Shown: positions 25,435-35,163, numbered from the stretch's first letter. The stretch: 64,000 nucleotides of DNA from Microbacterium salsuginis (GCF_012524205.1 NZ_JABACI010000001.1:1054001-1118000), one strand, 5' to 3'. The notes: generated by a model from the letters alone, not told the origin. Numbers and translations: made by a program.

Positions 25435-25528
25435 CCGGATCGTCCACGCTCACCGGCGAGATCTACTCGACGCATCCGCCACTGTCAACGGTCTCCCAAC
25501 CGGGCGTCCGCTGCGTAGCGTCGGTCCC

Positions 25529-26227
25529 GTGATCGGTGAGCGGCTCAGCCTGAGCGTCGTCATCCCGGCTCGAGACGAGGCGAGGATGCTCGGGGCATGT
25601 CTGCGCGCTCTGGCTGAGCAGATCGACCCCGTCGACGAGATCATCGTCGTCGACAACGACTCGACGGACGAGACGGAGGCGGTTGCGAGCTCGTGGGCCG
25701 GTGTGAAAGTCGTGACCGAGCGCCGAAGGGGGATCACGTACGCGCGCAACACCGGCATGGACGCCGCGACCTCGCAGGTCATTGCCCGGATCGACGCCGA
25801 CACATTCGTGACCCCGGCCTGGGCACGAGCGATCCGGCACGCGTTCGCGTCTGATCCCGAGCTGGCCGGCCTCGCCGGACCGGCAGGGTTCACCAAGCTC
25901 TCGACCGACGACCGCGTGGTCGGGCGCGGGATGTACGGCCTCTTCCGCACCGTCCACGAGGTCATGATCGGCAGCGGACCTGTGATGTACGGCCACAACA
26001 TGGCCGTGCGGCGTGCGGCGTGGGCCGCCATCCGGAATGTCGTCACCAGTGGCGATGGCGCGATCAGCGAGGACCTGGACGTGACTCTGGCGTTGCGGCA
26101 GGCCGGCATGCGCATCGCCTATGAGCCCGACATGGTGGTCACGATCGCCGTCGAGCGGACGCTTCGGCCACGCAAGCTCGCGGGGTACCGCCGCACGAAC
26201 CAGCTGACGATGGCGAAGTACCGCTAG
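25529..26227 (+). CDS. Family 2 glycosyltransferase
   Basis: 232 residues starting at GTG 25529. The GT-A opening LSLSVVIPARDEARMLGACL and the nucleotide-binding EIIVVDNDSTD are clear; the metal-binding DAD motif is at residues 89-91 (IARIDADTF), and SEDLDVTLALRQAG supplies the ED pair typical of GT2. There is no membrane segment. It stands alone between the MurNAc locus and a VOC gene. The acceptor is unknown; cell-envelope glycan synthesis is the usual role. Confidence 0.87.
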   Translation: MIGERLSLSVVIPARDEARMLGACLRALAEQIDPVDEIIVVDNDSTDETEAVASSWAGVKVVTERRRGITYARNTGMDAATSQVIARIDADTFVTPAWARAIRHAFASDPELAGLAGPAGFTKLSTDDRVVGRGMYGLFRTVHEVMIGSGPVMYGHNMAVRRAAWAAIRNVVTSGDGAISEDLDVTLALRQAGMRIAYEPDMVVTIAVERTLRPRKLAGYRRTNQLTMAKYR

Positions 26228-26295
26228 TTTCGGAGGATCCGGGCAGATCGGCCGCAGCGAGCGGACTGCCGGCAAAGCGAGGGAGATGAACCCCC

Positions 26296-26670
26296 ATGAC
26301 CGGTCTACGCATCGAGATCTTCCCGGACGACCTCGATGCGACGGTCGACTTCTATTGCAGGGTTCTCGGGTTCACCCTTCTGCGCGATGAGCGAGGGACA
26401 GCGTGGGAGTACGTCTCGCTGCAGCTCGGCGGCGTGCGCGTCGGCGCCGCGCGCCGTGCACCGGCTGACACTGCGAGCAGACGACCTCCGACCGGAGTGG
26501 AGCTCGTGCTCGAGGTCGCCGACCTCGAGGCGGCACGGGCAAGAGTCCTCGACTCCGCATGGCCGCTCGACGAGGACTTGACCCCCCGGCCTTGGGGCCT
26601 CACGGACTTCCGCCTGCTCGACCCGAGCGGCTACTACTGGCGGATCACCGAGCACGAGAGCGGGCGCTGA
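26296..26670 (+). CDS. VOC (glyoxalase/bleomycin-resistance) superfamily protein
   Basis: 124 residues forming a single VOC module: RIEIFPDDLDATVDFYCRVLGF at the start and FRLLDPSGYYWRITE at the end. GGGAG lies about nine bases before ATG 26296. The short length and the conserved terminal Glu in ITE fit dimeric metal-dependent dioxygenase/glyoxalase-like proteins. The substrate is unknown. It is convergent with the MFS transporter gene. Confidence 0.85.
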   Translation: MTGLRIEIFPDDLDATVDFYCRVLGFTLLRDERGTAWEYVSLQLGGVRVGAARRAPADTASRRPPTGVELVLEVADLEAARARVLDSAWPLDEDLTPRPWGLTDFRLLDPSGYYWRITEHESGR

Positions 26671-26731
26671 ATCGAGGACGAGGGTCACAAAGGGAAGCCG
26701 TTCCCGTTCCCGGGCAGGCGACCGTGAGGCA

Positions 26732-28123
26732 TCAATGGATGGACGGCGCTGTCTTCCGGTACTGCGCGGAGATCAGGCGGTACTGCGGCGTGACGAGGGC
26801 TGCGAGGGCCAGAATCGTGCAGATCACCCCGGCGCCCAGGAAGATCAGGGCGATGCCGCGCGAATCCCCCGCACCGACAAGCCACTCCCACTGCTGTCGG
26901 CCGGCGTCCGTTCGCATATACGGGATGACCCACAGCTGGGCCAGCGGTGCGATCAAGACCGCCATGATCGGGGCCGATGCGGCCTCGAACATCATCGCGA
27001 AGCCGAAGACGCGACCCTGCCTCTCGTAGGGGACGACGCGTTGGATCACGGTCTGCTCGGCGGCCTCGACGGCCGGAATCAGGGCCATGATCACCCACCA
27101 CCCGGCCACGAAGAGCCAACCCCATTCGCGGATGGTGCACAGCGCTCCCACCGCCCCGATGAGCGCTGCGACCAGCAGCAGCGTGCGAACCGGATTCGTG
27201 CCGAGTCCGCGTGCTGCGATGACGGCCCCGCCGACGATGAATCCTGTCGATGCGACGGCGAACCACACGCCCCAGGCCTGAACACCGAAGATATCGATGC
27301 CGTACGGATCGGTGACCGCCATCGCCACGCCGAGGAACACGTTGTTGAGTGCGGTGAAGAGCACGAGCGCCAGCAGCCCTGGCGCCGCGCGGACGGCACG
27401 CCAGCCCCCGCGGATGTCGACCCAGCCGCCCGGCTGCTCGGTGCGCACGATCTCGCGCTCGGGTATCCGCAACGGGAGCAGGTGGATCAGCGTGGCCGCG
27501 AGGGCCGTCACCCCGATCACGAGCGTCCACCCCATTCCGAGGAATCCCACCGACAGGCCGCTGAACACGCTGGTCACCAGCATCCCGATTCCGTGCGCAG
27601 TGCCGACCAGGCCGTTCGCCTTCGCGCGGCGCTCGTCGGGAACCAGGAGCGTGACGGTGGTCGACAGTGCGACACTGCGCAGTTGCGCGACGACGGCCCC
27701 GGCCAGCATGACGATCGCGAAGATCCAGAACCACGGCATGGCGGGATCGAGGATCTGGTCTCCGCCTACCGCGAAGAAGAACGCCGAATCGACCACGAAG
27801 ACCGCCAGCGCCGCGACGGTCGCCGACACCATGATGGCCTTCTTGCGGAAGCGGTCGACGAGAGTGCCGAAGAAGACGCTGAACACCGAGACGAAGAACA
27901 TGTACGCGCCGCCGATGAGCCCGGTGGCGAGCACATTGCGGGTCTCGGCATAGATCCAGAAGGTGAGCGCGAACCACAGGAAGCTCGTCGTGATGTTGGC
28001 CGCTGCGGTGTTGACCAGCACCTGCAGGAACATTCGGAATCCGCCGGACGGGGGGCGTGGCGGAGAAGTGGCCGCAGTATCGGACGCAACGGCCGGAGCC
28101 CGGGTCGCCGGCGATTCACTCAT
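26732..28123 (-). CDS. MFS transporter (drug/siderophore exporter-like)
   Basis: 463 residues from ATG 28123, with a Pro/Ala/Thr-rich cytoplasmic tail (~30 residues) and twelve predicted membrane helices. The loop 2-3 motif GTLVDRFRKKAIM matches the MFS GxxxDRxGRK/R signature, and the second copy appears near YERQGRVFGFAMM. The overall layout resembles the MFS_3/EntS-type efflux group. It lies seven bases downstream of the reductase-like gene on the same strand. The substrate cannot be inferred. Confidence 0.87.
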   Translation of the reverse strand: MSESPATRAPAVASDTAATSPPRPPSGGFRMFLQVLVNTAAANITTSFLWFALTFWIYAETRNVLATGLIGGAYMFFVSVFSVFFGTLVDRFRKKAIMVSATVAALAVFVVDSAFFFAVGGDQILDPAMPWFWIFAIVMLAGAVVAQLRSVALSTTVTLLVPDERRAKANGLVGTAHGIGMLVTSVFSGLSVGFLGMGWTLVIGVTALAATLIHLLPLRIPEREIVRTEQPGGWVDIRGGWRAVRAAPGLLALVLFTALNNVFLGVAMAVTDPYGIDIFGVQAWGVWFAVASTGFIVGGAVIAARGLGTNPVRTLLLVAALIGAVGALCTIREWGWLFVAGWWVIMALIPAVEAAEQTVIQRVVPYERQGRVFGFAMMFEAASAPIMAVLIAPLAQLWVIPYMRTDAGRQQWEWLVGAGDSRGIALIFLGAGVICTILALAALVTPQYRLISAQYRKTAPSIH

Positions 28124-28130
28124 GCGATCA

Positions 28131-28715
28131 TCACCGATGCAGCGTGGGCCGATAAGTGAGCTCTTGCGTGTGGCCGTCCAGCGTCCGGGCCTCGATGAGC
28201 TCGAGGTCGAAGTCAGCAGCACCGCGGAAGATCGGCGCGGTTCCGGTCAGCCCGCTGATCACAGGAAAGACGGTCACCAGGATCTGGTCGACCAGGCCCG
28301 CCGCCATCAGTGCACGGTTCATCGACAGGCTCCCATGCGAGCGCAACGGCACCGCGGAGTCCGCCTTGAGCCGGCTGACGACGTCGACGGCATCTCCGGA
28401 CTGAAGATCCACCCCGCCCGGCCAGTCGAGGGGGCCGTGGAGTGAACTGGACACGACCGTGGCGGGCATGTTCTGGATGCGGGTGTTGGGGTCGTTCGCG
28501 TCCGCCCCGTCGGTGCTCGGACCCAGCAGCTCGACGAACTGCCGATAGGTGTTCGCCCCGAAGACCATCCGCTGCTTGGCTTGGTACAGCGACAAGCGGC
28601 GGGCGATGAATTCCGGCCCCTGCTTGCCCCAATACGCGCCCCAGTCGCCCTCGGCACCGTACGACCCGTACCCGTCGAGAGTCGAGAAGACGTCGAACGT
28701 ATAGGTGGCGGTCAT
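28131..28715 (-). CDS. RibD C-terminal/dihydrofolate reductase-like protein
   Basis: 194 residues of the DHFR-fold RibD_C superfamily: FDVFSTLDGYGSY at the first strand, RMVFGANTYRQF matching the conserved MxxGRxTY-like helix, and LRSHGSLSMNRALMAAGLVDQI, the NADPH-binding loop, where typical members have GGG or GSG. It is probably an NADPH-dependent reductase of unknown substrate. It is followed by the MFS gene with a seven-base gap, suggesting one transcript. Confidence 0.85.
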   Translation of the reverse strand: MTATYTFDVFSTLDGYGSYGAEGDWGAYWGKQGPEFIARRLSLYQAKQRMVFGANTYRQFVELLGPSTDGADANDPNTRIQNMPATVVSSSLHGPLDWPGGVDLQSGDAVDVVSRLKADSAVPLRSHGSLSMNRALMAAGLVDQILVTVFPVISGLTGTAPIFRGAADFDLELIEARTLDGHTQELTYRPTLHR

Positions 28716-28849
28716 CGCGGCACTCCTCGGGATCGCGCTCCCCGCGGCGTGCGAGCAGCTGTCGACTACACGGTAGGCGGGGCGGTGTGGTGCACACAGG
28801 TGCCAGAAGTCACCACTGCACTCGGCCCGCGGCGCATCCGGAGGATGTG

Positions 28850-29518
28850 TCAGCCGCCGTCGCTCGGGTGAGTCACGAGGAGCCCTGACTCCAGAGCCTT
28901 CAGCACCGCCTTGACCCGATCGTTGACGCCGAGCTTCAGCAGCACACTCGACATGTGGTTCTTCACGGTGCCTTCCGCCAAGTGCAGTCCCTGCGCGATC
29001 TGCCGGTTCGACCAGCCCGCTGCCGCCAGCCTGAGGACGTCGATCTCGCGGCTCGTCAGCGGGTCGTGCGGGGGCTGGGCCGCCGTCTCCGTTCGAGCGA
29101 CCGCTCGAAGGAGCCGGTCGGTGAGTGACGGCTGCACCTGGGTTCCACCGGCCGCGAGCGTGCGCACCGCACCGAGCAGCTGCTCGAGCGTCACCGCTTT
29201 CAGGAGGTAGCCCTTTGCACCGGCCTGCAGCGCTGCGAGAACGAGGTCGTCGTCATCGAACGTGGTCAGCACGAGCACCGGCGTGTCGATCCCTCGTTCG
29301 CGCATTTCCTGGAGGGTCGAGATTCCGTCGCGGCCGGGCATGCGCAGATCGAGCAGGACGACATCCACCTCGTGCACGGCGAGGAATCGCAGCGCCTCGT
29401 CGCCGTCGGCGCACTCTCCGACGACCTCGACATCCGAGCTGAGGGCGAGCAGACTGCGGATCCCCTCTCGCACCAGTGTCTGATCGTCGACCACGACGAT
29501 CCGGATCGGGGTGATCAT
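28850..29518 (-). CDS. NarL/FixJ-type response regulator
   Basis: 222 residues. The receiver domain has the acidic pair at residues 11-12, phospho-acceptor Asp57 in VVLLDLRMPG, and Lys in KGYLLKA. The LuxR-type HTH begins at about residue 150 (LTSREIDVLRLAAAGWSNRQIA; recognition helix AEGTVKNHMSSVLLKL). ATG 29518 overlaps the stop of the histidine kinase gene, forming a coupled two-component pair. Targets are unknown; the small membrane protein upstream of the kinase is a candidate. Confidence 0.93.
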   Translation of the reverse strand: MITPIRIVVVDDQTLVREGIRSLLALSSDVEVVGECADGDEALRFLAVHEVDVVLLDLRMPGRDGISTLQEMRERGIDTPVLVLTTFDDDDLVLAALQAGAKGYLLKAVTLEQLLGAVRTLAAGGTQVQPSLTDRLLRAVARTETAAQPPHDPLTSREIDVLRLAAAGWSNRQIAQGLHLAEGTVKNHMSSVLLKLGVNDRVKAVLKALESGLLVTHPSDGG

Positions 29519-30702
29519 GGCGACGCGTCCGCGCTCTGCCGAGCGGCGGGAGGTTGCACGATGAGAGGAATGGTGCCGACGATCCTGAATCCTCCGCCGG
29601 CTGGGGAACCCACCTCGAGGGTTCCGCCGACGCCCTCGAATCGTTCGGCCATCCCGTTCAACCCGTTCCCGCGGACGACATCGGCCGAGCCGCTCCCGTC
29701 GTCGACGATGGAGACCCGGATGCCGCGCGCCTCGGCATCGACGACCACGTCCAGTCTGGTCGCATCGGAGTGCCTCATGGAGTTCGTGATCGCCTCCTGT
29801 ACGCAGCGGATCACGATGACGGCATGTTCGTCTCGAATCGGCTCGTTCTCGTGCACCAGGATGCTGACATCGAGTGCCGCGATCTGGTCCGTCAGCGAGC
29901 GAAGTGCGGGCTCGATCGAGTTCGGCGCCTCCCGCATCTCACTCACGGCGACCCCGACGCTCGCGAGGAGATCCCGTGCGATGCGTCGGGCCTTTTCAAC
30001 GTGTTCCCTCTCCGCGCCCTCACGCACGAGGTGCATGAGCACCTCCAGCTCGAGCGAGAGCGCGGTGAGATGGTGTCCGGCGAGGTCGTGCAGGTCGCGC
30101 GCGATGCGCAGACGCTCGGCCTCCCTGCTCGTCATCTCGAGCAGCGCAGCGGTCGACCGGAGTTCCGCGTTGGTCACCGCCAGTTCGGACCGGGCGTGGG
30201 CTTCGCTGCGAAGCGCGAACACGATCAGGACCCCGAACGCCTGAAAGTTGGCGTAAGCGAAGATCCCCATCAGTACGTCTGCCAGCGGCCAACCCGCAGA
30301 CGCGAACATCGCCCCGACCGTCGCCGTCTGCGCTGCCGCGACGACGATGACGGTGCGCAGATCCCAGAAGAACGAGATCGCCGCCGCCGTCACCACGAAC
30401 AGGAGGGCGTTCCACCCTTGCTCCGGATAGAAGGCGACCAGGGTGACGGCCAGCGCGATCAGCGCGACGAGGAGCGCGTTCACTGGCACCCGGTTCGACC
30501 GGGGCAGGATCCCGTGGACGAGCATCAACGTGAGGATGAACAGCACGAATGCGGACCACCACACCCACGGCAGTGTGGGCCCCGCGAAGTCGGTGAGCGT
30601 CGACTCCAGCAGAACGATGATGGCCGGAACATCCGCGCACGCGATGCTCGCCCAGGCGAGCTTTCGCTGTGTCGTCCAACGCGCCCTTCTCGCGGGAACC
30701 AT
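29515..30702 (-). CDS. Sensor histidine kinase (HisKA_3, NarX/DesK-like)
   Basis: 395 residues. Residues 15-165 contain five or six membrane helices with no large extracellular domain. A short coiled coil leads into the dimerisation/phosphorylation helix RIARDLHDLAGHHLTAL with His205. The ATPase domain shows EAITNSMRHSDATRLDV (N box) and IVDDGSGSADVVRGNGLNGM (G boxes). It phosphorylates the response regulator encoded four bases downstream. The intramembrane-type sensor suggests a membrane or envelope signal, as in DesK- or LiaS-like kinases. Confidence 0.92.
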   Translation of the reverse strand: MVPARRARWTTQRKLAWASIACADVPAIIVLLESTLTDFAGPTLPWVWWSAFVLFILTLMLVHGILPRSNRVPVNALLVALIALAVTLVAFYPEQGWNALLFVVTAAAISFFWDLRTVIVVAAAQTATVGAMFASAGWPLADVLMGIFAYANFQAFGVLIVFALRSEAHARSELAVTNAELRSTAALLEMTSREAERLRIARDLHDLAGHHLTALSLELEVLMHLVREGAEREHVEKARRIARDLLASVGVAVSEMREAPNSIEPALRSLTDQIAALDVSILVHENEPIRDEHAVIVIRCVQEAITNSMRHSDATRLDVVVDAEARGIRVSIVDDGSGSADVVRGNGLNGMAERFEGVGGTLEVGSPAGGGFRIVGTIPLIVQPPAARQSADASP

Positions 30703-30778
30703 GGCCGTAGTCTACGGATGCGCAAATCGGAGCGAGAGTGCCAGCAGTCACGTCCCGTTGCCCGTCTTCACGCGATCG

Positions 30779-31216
30779 TCAGACCTTCGTGATCCGCAGC
30801 GCATCTGCTTGACCGACGCGGGCCGCGCGGAGCGCGCGGACCTGCAGAAGCCCGAAGCCGAGCACGATGATCGCCTGCGCAACGGTCCAGATCACGCCGA
30901 TCGCGGTGAAGCCGAACGGGTTGGCCACCGCCGACACGAGCGACGCTGCCGCCCACGCGAAGTTGATGAAGATGAGCAGAACCGCAAGGGTCCCTCGTCG
31001 CGATTTCGACCATGCGACCGTCAACAGCCCTGCCGTCACCAGGGCGAGGACGACGCCCACCGTCAGGTACAGCACCGCCGTCGACCCGAGGAGCCCCGGA
31101 AGCACCTGGCTGAGGACGAGGTATGCCGCCGCGTTCGCGCCGGTGACGACCCCGTCGATCAGGAACCACAGGCGGTAACCGCGTTCGACCGAGTTCTGAG
31201 TGTTCGAGCTGTTCAT
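30779..31216 (-). CDS. Small four-helix membrane protein of unknown function
   Basis: 145 residues from ATG 31216, which has a strong AAGGAG seven bases upstream. Four hydrophobic helices are separated by short loops (WFLIDGVVTGANAAAYLVL; LYLTVGVVLALVTAGLLTV; LLIFINFAWAAASLVSAV; IGVIWTVAQAIIVLGFGLL), with a basic C-terminus. It precedes the two-component genes on the same strand with a 76-base gap. I do not recognise the family; it resembles actinobacterial SPW/DUF-type integral membrane proteins. Confidence 0.75.
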   Translation of the reverse strand: MNSSNTQNSVERGYRLWFLIDGVVTGANAAAYLVLSQVLPGLLGSTAVLYLTVGVVLALVTAGLLTVAWSKSRRGTLAVLLIFINFAWAAASLVSAVANPFGFTAIGVIWTVAQAIIVLGFGLLQVRALRAARVGQADALRITKV

Positions 31217-31454
31217 GCCTGTCTCCTTGGGCTCCCGGCTGCCGACGCAGCTGCTGACGTCAGACCTCACTCCGCGTCGGCCGATGCTCCGACGCTAGGA
31301 GCGCGCGCCCGGACAGACATGTGCCATTGGTCATGACATGGCCGCGCACTGCCGCCGGAGACGAGGACGTGACTGCGGCCATCACCACCACGCCGAGATC
31401 TGCGTCGACGTGACCGGGTCGTCGATCTCCGCGTGAATCCCCAGCGCGGAAGGG

Positions 31455-31781
31455 CTACTCGAGCCACTCGGTGATGAAGCGCTCGCTCGCGTGGATGTGG
31501 ATCGCCTCGTAGACCTCCGAACCGACGACGGCGAACCGGTGCGGCACCAGTGCCGGAACGACGAGGATCTGCCCTCCGCTCGCCACGACCTGCTCGTCGC
31601 CGACCGTGAAGCGTGCCGCCCCGGACCGGATCACGAAGGTCTCGCTGTACGGATGGCGATGCAGCCGCGGGCCGGCACCTTCACGCTCGATGCGCTCCAG
31701 GAAGAAGGAGACCTCGGAACCCTGCGCGAGTCCCTCGAAGTCCCCGCCGAGGGCGGACTGCTCGATGATCGGAATAGCCAT
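31455..31781 (-). CDS. Cupin-domain protein
   Basis: 108 residues from ATG 31781, a single double-stranded beta-helix. The cupin motif 1 region is PRLHRHPYSETFVIRSGAA, with His-x-His and Glu as metal ligands; motif 2 is VPHRFAVVGSE with a further His. It is probably a metal-binding sensor or small isomerase. The function is unknown. It is divergent from the GH65 gene, and a possible leftward promoter lies at 31890-31919 (TTGACA, 18 bases, GATAAC). Confidence 0.85.
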   Translation of the reverse strand: MAIPIIEQSALGGDFEGLAQGSEVSFFLERIEREGAGPRLHRHPYSETFVIRSGAARFTVGDEQVVASGGQILVVPALVPHRFAVVGSEVYEAIHIHASERFITEWLE

Positions 31782-31889
31782 GTGCTCCACTGTGCCTCGC
31801 TGGACGACGTCGTGTGAACCGCATCCCGGCGATGCGCGCACCGAACGGGGGGATCCTCGCTGCGGGACTCACGCGTCGGCGCTCCGCGC

Positions 31890-31919
31890 GTTATCGCCGT
31901 CGTGCCACAACCCTGTCAA
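31890..31919 (-). promoter_or_regulatory. Predicted promoter upstream of the cupin gene
   Basis: The minus strand carries TTGACA (31914-31919) and GATAAC (31890-31895) separated by 18 bases. This gives a leader of about 100 bases to ATG 31781. Confidence 0.45.
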
Positions 31920-31984
31920 CCCCTGAGCAGGCGTGGGAGGGACGCCGTAGCGTACGAGACGTCGAACGAAGGGAGCCATCAGGG

Positions 31985-34339
31985 ATGAGTCGAGGGCAGG
32001 GATTCGACGTCGTCGAGTGGGGTATCGGCTGGTCGGCCTGGGAGGAGGCGGGGCAGTCGCACCGCGAGTCGGTCTTGGCCCTCTCGAACGGCCACCTCGG
32101 CTGGCGCGGGAACCTGGACGAAGGCGACCCTTGCGGCGCCGCGGGCACGTACCTCAACGGAGTGTTCGAGGAGCACCCGATGCCGTACGCCGAGGACGGT
32201 TACGGCTATCCCGACCAGGGTCAGACGGTGATCAACGTGCCGGACGGCAAGATCATCCGGTTGCTGGTCGATGACGAGCCCTTCGACATCCGGACCGGAA
32301 GGCTGCGGACCCACGAGCAGTTCCTCGACTTCCGCGCCGGCGTCCTGCGCCGCGTCGTGGAGTGGACCTCCCCCGCCGGACGCACGGTGCGGATCACCTC
32401 GTCGCGCCTCGTGTCGCTCGCCCACCGATCGGTGGCCGCCGTCGACTACGAGGTCACCGCGATCGACGCGCCGGTCGAGGTGACGCTGCTCTCCGAGATC
32501 GTCGCAAACGAGCCGCTGCCCGACGTCCACCCCGATCCTCGCGTGATGGAGCCGCTGCGTCAGCCGCTCGCTTCCGTCGGCCATTTCGCCGGCGGAGCCC
32601 GTGCCACCCTGCTGCACCGCACCCAGCGGAGCGGGATCTCCGTCGCCGTGGCCGTCGACCACCAGATCTCGGGAGCGCGCGACGCCCGCGTGGACAGCGA
32701 GACGTCGCCCGATCTCGCCCGCACGACCGTGAACACACGGCTCGGCGCCGGCGGCAGCATCCGTCTCACGAAGCTCGTCGGCCACGAATGGTCCGATTCG
32801 CTGGCGGATGCCGCGCTCCGCGATCGCGCCGAAGCCGCCGTGGAGGCGGCGATGCGCCTGGGCTGGGACGGCATCGCACAGAAGCAGCGGGAGTACCTCG
32901 ACGACTTCTGGTCCCGCGCCGACGTCAGGATCGGGGGCTCTGCACGGCTGCAGCAGAGCGTGCGTTTCGCCATGTTCCAGGTGCTGCAATCGGCGGCACG
33001 CGCCGAGGTGCGATCGATTCCCGGCAAAGGGCTCACGGGAGCGGGCTACGAAGGGCACACCTTCTGGGATGCCGACGCCTTCGTCTTGCCGGTCCTCATC
33101 TACACCGCACCCGGGGCCGCGCGCGACGCCCTTCTGTGGCGGCACGCGACGATCGGCCATGCGCGCCGGCGGGCGGAGCAGCTGCATCTGGCGGGCGCCG
33201 CCTTCCCCTGGCGGACGATCGACGGCAGGGAGTGCTCAGGCTACTGGCCGGCCGGAACGATCGCATTCCACATCAACGCCGACGTCGCGGCGGCGGTGGT
33301 CCGCTACGTTGCGGCGACCGGCGACGCCGAATTCGAGCGCGACTACGGCACCGAGATCCTCGTCGAGACGGCTCGCCTTTGGGTCGCCCTTGGCCGCTGG
33401 GACGACCGCGGCTCGTTCCACATCGACGGCGTCACCGGTCCCGACGAATACTCGGCGCTCGTCGACGACAACGTGTTCACCAATCTCATGGCGCAGAAGA
33501 ACCTCCGCGCCGCGGGTGCGGCCGCGCGGCGGCATCCGGAGCAGTCCCGTGCCCTGGGGGTCTCGGATGAAGAGGTGGCAGGGTGGGAGACTGCGGCGTC
33601 GGCCTTGCACATCCCGTTCGACGCCGAGCGCGGCGTGCACCAGCAGTCGGCGGGGTTCACCGAGCAGGAGCGGTGGGACTTCGACGCCACGACGACCGCG
33701 CAGTACCCGCTGCACAGCCACTTCCCGTATTTCGACCTGTATCGCAAGCAGGTCGTGAAGCAGGCCGACCTGGTGCTCGCGCTCCAGTTCGTGCCGGAAG
33801 CGTTCACATCGGACGAGACAGCGCGGGCGTTCGCCTACTACGAGGAGCTGACGGTACGCGACTCGTCGCTGTCGGCCTCCCCACAGGCGGTCGTGGCGGC
33901 GCGGGTCGGCCACCTCGGGCTGGCGATGGACTACCTCATGGAGGCGGCGACGATCGATCTCGACGACCTGCACGACAACGTCGACGATGGGCTGCACATC
34001 GCCGCGCTCGCGGGCGTGTGGAACGCGTTGGTCTGCGGGTTCGGGGGAATGCGAGACGGCGAGAACGGCCTGCAGTTCGCGCCGCGGCTGACTGTGCCGA
34101 TGTCGCGCCTGTCATTCGGCATCCTGGTGGAGGGTCGCACGCTGCGCGTGGACGTGGAACCGGATGCGACCACCTACCGACTCTCAGCCGGCGCCCCGCT
34201 CGACCTGCGCCACTTCGGTGTGCTGCACACCGTCGAGGCGGGTGTTCCGCTCGAGCTGCCGACTCCGGCGCTGCCCGCCCCCAGCGCGACGCCGTCTCAG
34301 CCGCGCGGGCGCGCTCCGCGGGATGTCGCGGGCGAGTGA
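31985..34339 (+). CDS. GH65 family glycoside hydrolase/phosphorylase
   Basis: 784 residues from ATG 31985 (GAAGGGAG about nine bases upstream), the normal GH65 size. An N-terminal beta-sandwich (1-~270), helical linker, (alpha/alpha)6 barrel and C-terminal beta-sheet are expected. The catalytic general acid is Glu488 in VTGPDEYS, and the phosphate-site region includes RKQVVKQADLVLAL; FWDADAFVLPVL and GARFPW-like AAFPWRTIDGRECSG are also family landmarks. Members phosphorolyse trehalose, maltose, kojibiose or nigerose to give beta-glucose-1-phosphate. The specific disaccharide is unknown, and no beta-phosphoglucomutase is adjacent. The last 43 bases overlap the convergent tetR gene. Confidence 0.9.
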   Translation: MSRGQGFDVVEWGIGWSAWEEAGQSHRESVLALSNGHLGWRGNLDEGDPCGAAGTYLNGVFEEHPMPYAEDGYGYPDQGQTVINVPDGKIIRLLVDDEPFDIRTGRLRTHEQFLDFRAGVLRRVVEWTSPAGRTVRITSSRLVSLAHRSVAAVDYEVTAIDAPVEVTLLSEIVANEPLPDVHPDPRVMEPLRQPLASVGHFAGGARATLLHRTQRSGISVAVAVDHQISGARDARVDSETSPDLARTTVNTRLGAGGSIRLTKLVGHEWSDSLADAALRDRAEAAVEAAMRLGWDGIAQKQREYLDDFWSRADVRIGGSARLQQSVRFAMFQVLQSAARAEVRSIPGKGLTGAGYEGHTFWDADAFVLPVLIYTAPGAARDALLWRHATIGHARRRAEQLHLAGAAFPWRTIDGRECSGYWPAGTIAFHINADVAAAVVRYVAATGDAEFERDYGTEILVETARLWVALGRWDDRGSFHIDGVTGPDEYSALVDDNVFTNLMAQKNLRAAGAAARRHPEQSRALGVSDEEVAGWETAASALHIPFDAERGVHQQSAGFTEQERWDFDATTTAQYPLHSHFPYFDLYRKQVVKQADLVLALQFVPEAFTSDETARAFAYYEELTVRDSSLSASPQAVVAARVGHLGLAMDYLMEAATIDLDDLHDNVDDGLHIAALAGVWNALVCGFGGMRDGENGLQFAPRLTVPMSRLSFGILVEGRTLRVDVEPDATTYRLSAGAPLDLRHFGVLHTVEAGVPLELPTPALPAPSATPSQPRGRAPRDVAGE

Positions 34340-35088
34340 TCCTGCGAACCTTCGGCGAAGGAAAGACCCAGCAGGATCCGATCAAGGCCGTACTCGAAGT
34401 CGCGGTCGTGAATCTCCTTCGTGGGTTCCCGATAGACGCCTTCGCGGAACAGCGCTGCGACGCGGTCGTAGCCCCGCGCATCGATGAACGGAAGGACTTG
34501 CCCGGTCAGGTCGCCGTCTTCCGATGACGGGTCCTCTGCCCATGCTCGAACGTCGCGCTGCGAGATGAACTGCGCCCGGATGTATCCGTCCAGGAGAGTG
34601 GCCGCTCGGATCGTCTCGGCAGTGCCGAGTGGGCTGCCTTCCAGCCTCGCGAGCAACGCTTCAAGCCAACCCAGGGCGTTCGGGGTGATCGGCACCGTCA
34701 ACCTGAGATCAGCAAGCCACGGGTGAGCAAGGTATCGAGCGCGAAGCCGATGCGCCCAATCGCGGGCGGCCGCCTGCCAGTCGTCGTGGGGAGCTGCAGA
34801 AGGCGGGTCCGCGAGCGCGTACTCACGAAGCAGTATGTCGAGCTCTTCGCGGGAATCGAGATAGCGATAGAGCGCGTTCGGTGTGACATTCAGGCTGTCC
34901 GCCAAGCGGACCAGTGACAACGCGCTGACGCCGCCTGCGTCTGCAAGCTCAACCGCACGCATGACGATGGTGTCGATGTCGAGCGAGGCGCGTCTTCCCC
35001 GCGCGCCCCTCGGTGCGCGGGCACCCCAGGCCCGGCGGAGAGCGGGTGGCAGCCCTTCTGCTGGTCCTGCGGCTTCCGACTGCGACAT
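34297..35088 (-). CDS. TetR-family regulator next to an FtsX-type ABC exporter
   Basis: 263 residues. A basic tail (1-34) leads into the TetR HTH: IDTIVMRAVELADAGGVSALSLVRLADSLNVTPNALYRYL, then a TetR_C-type helical domain with HPWLADLRL. The divergent position beside the ABC exporter, and a long inverted repeat (35164-35197) just before the ATPase gene, suggest it represses the exporter. Its 3' end overlaps the convergent GH65 gene by 43 bases. Confidence 0.88.
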   Translation of the reverse strand: MSQSEAAGPAEGLPPALRRAWGARAPRGARGRRASLDIDTIVMRAVELADAGGVSALSLVRLADSLNVTPNALYRYLDSREELDILLREYALADPPSAAPHDDWQAAARDWAHRLRARYLAHPWLADLRLTVPITPNALGWLEALLARLEGSPLGTAETIRAATLLDGYIRAQFISQRDVRAWAEDPSSEDGDLTGQVLPFIDARGYDRVAALFREGVYREPTKEIHDRDFEYGLDRILLGLSFAEGSQDHSPATSRGARPRG

Positions 35089-35163
35089 CTACTGATGTAA
35101 CCACGCTCCTCCGATCGCCGAGGCGCAAACCGGGGGTTATCCCCCCTCCTCGACCGCTCGGAT

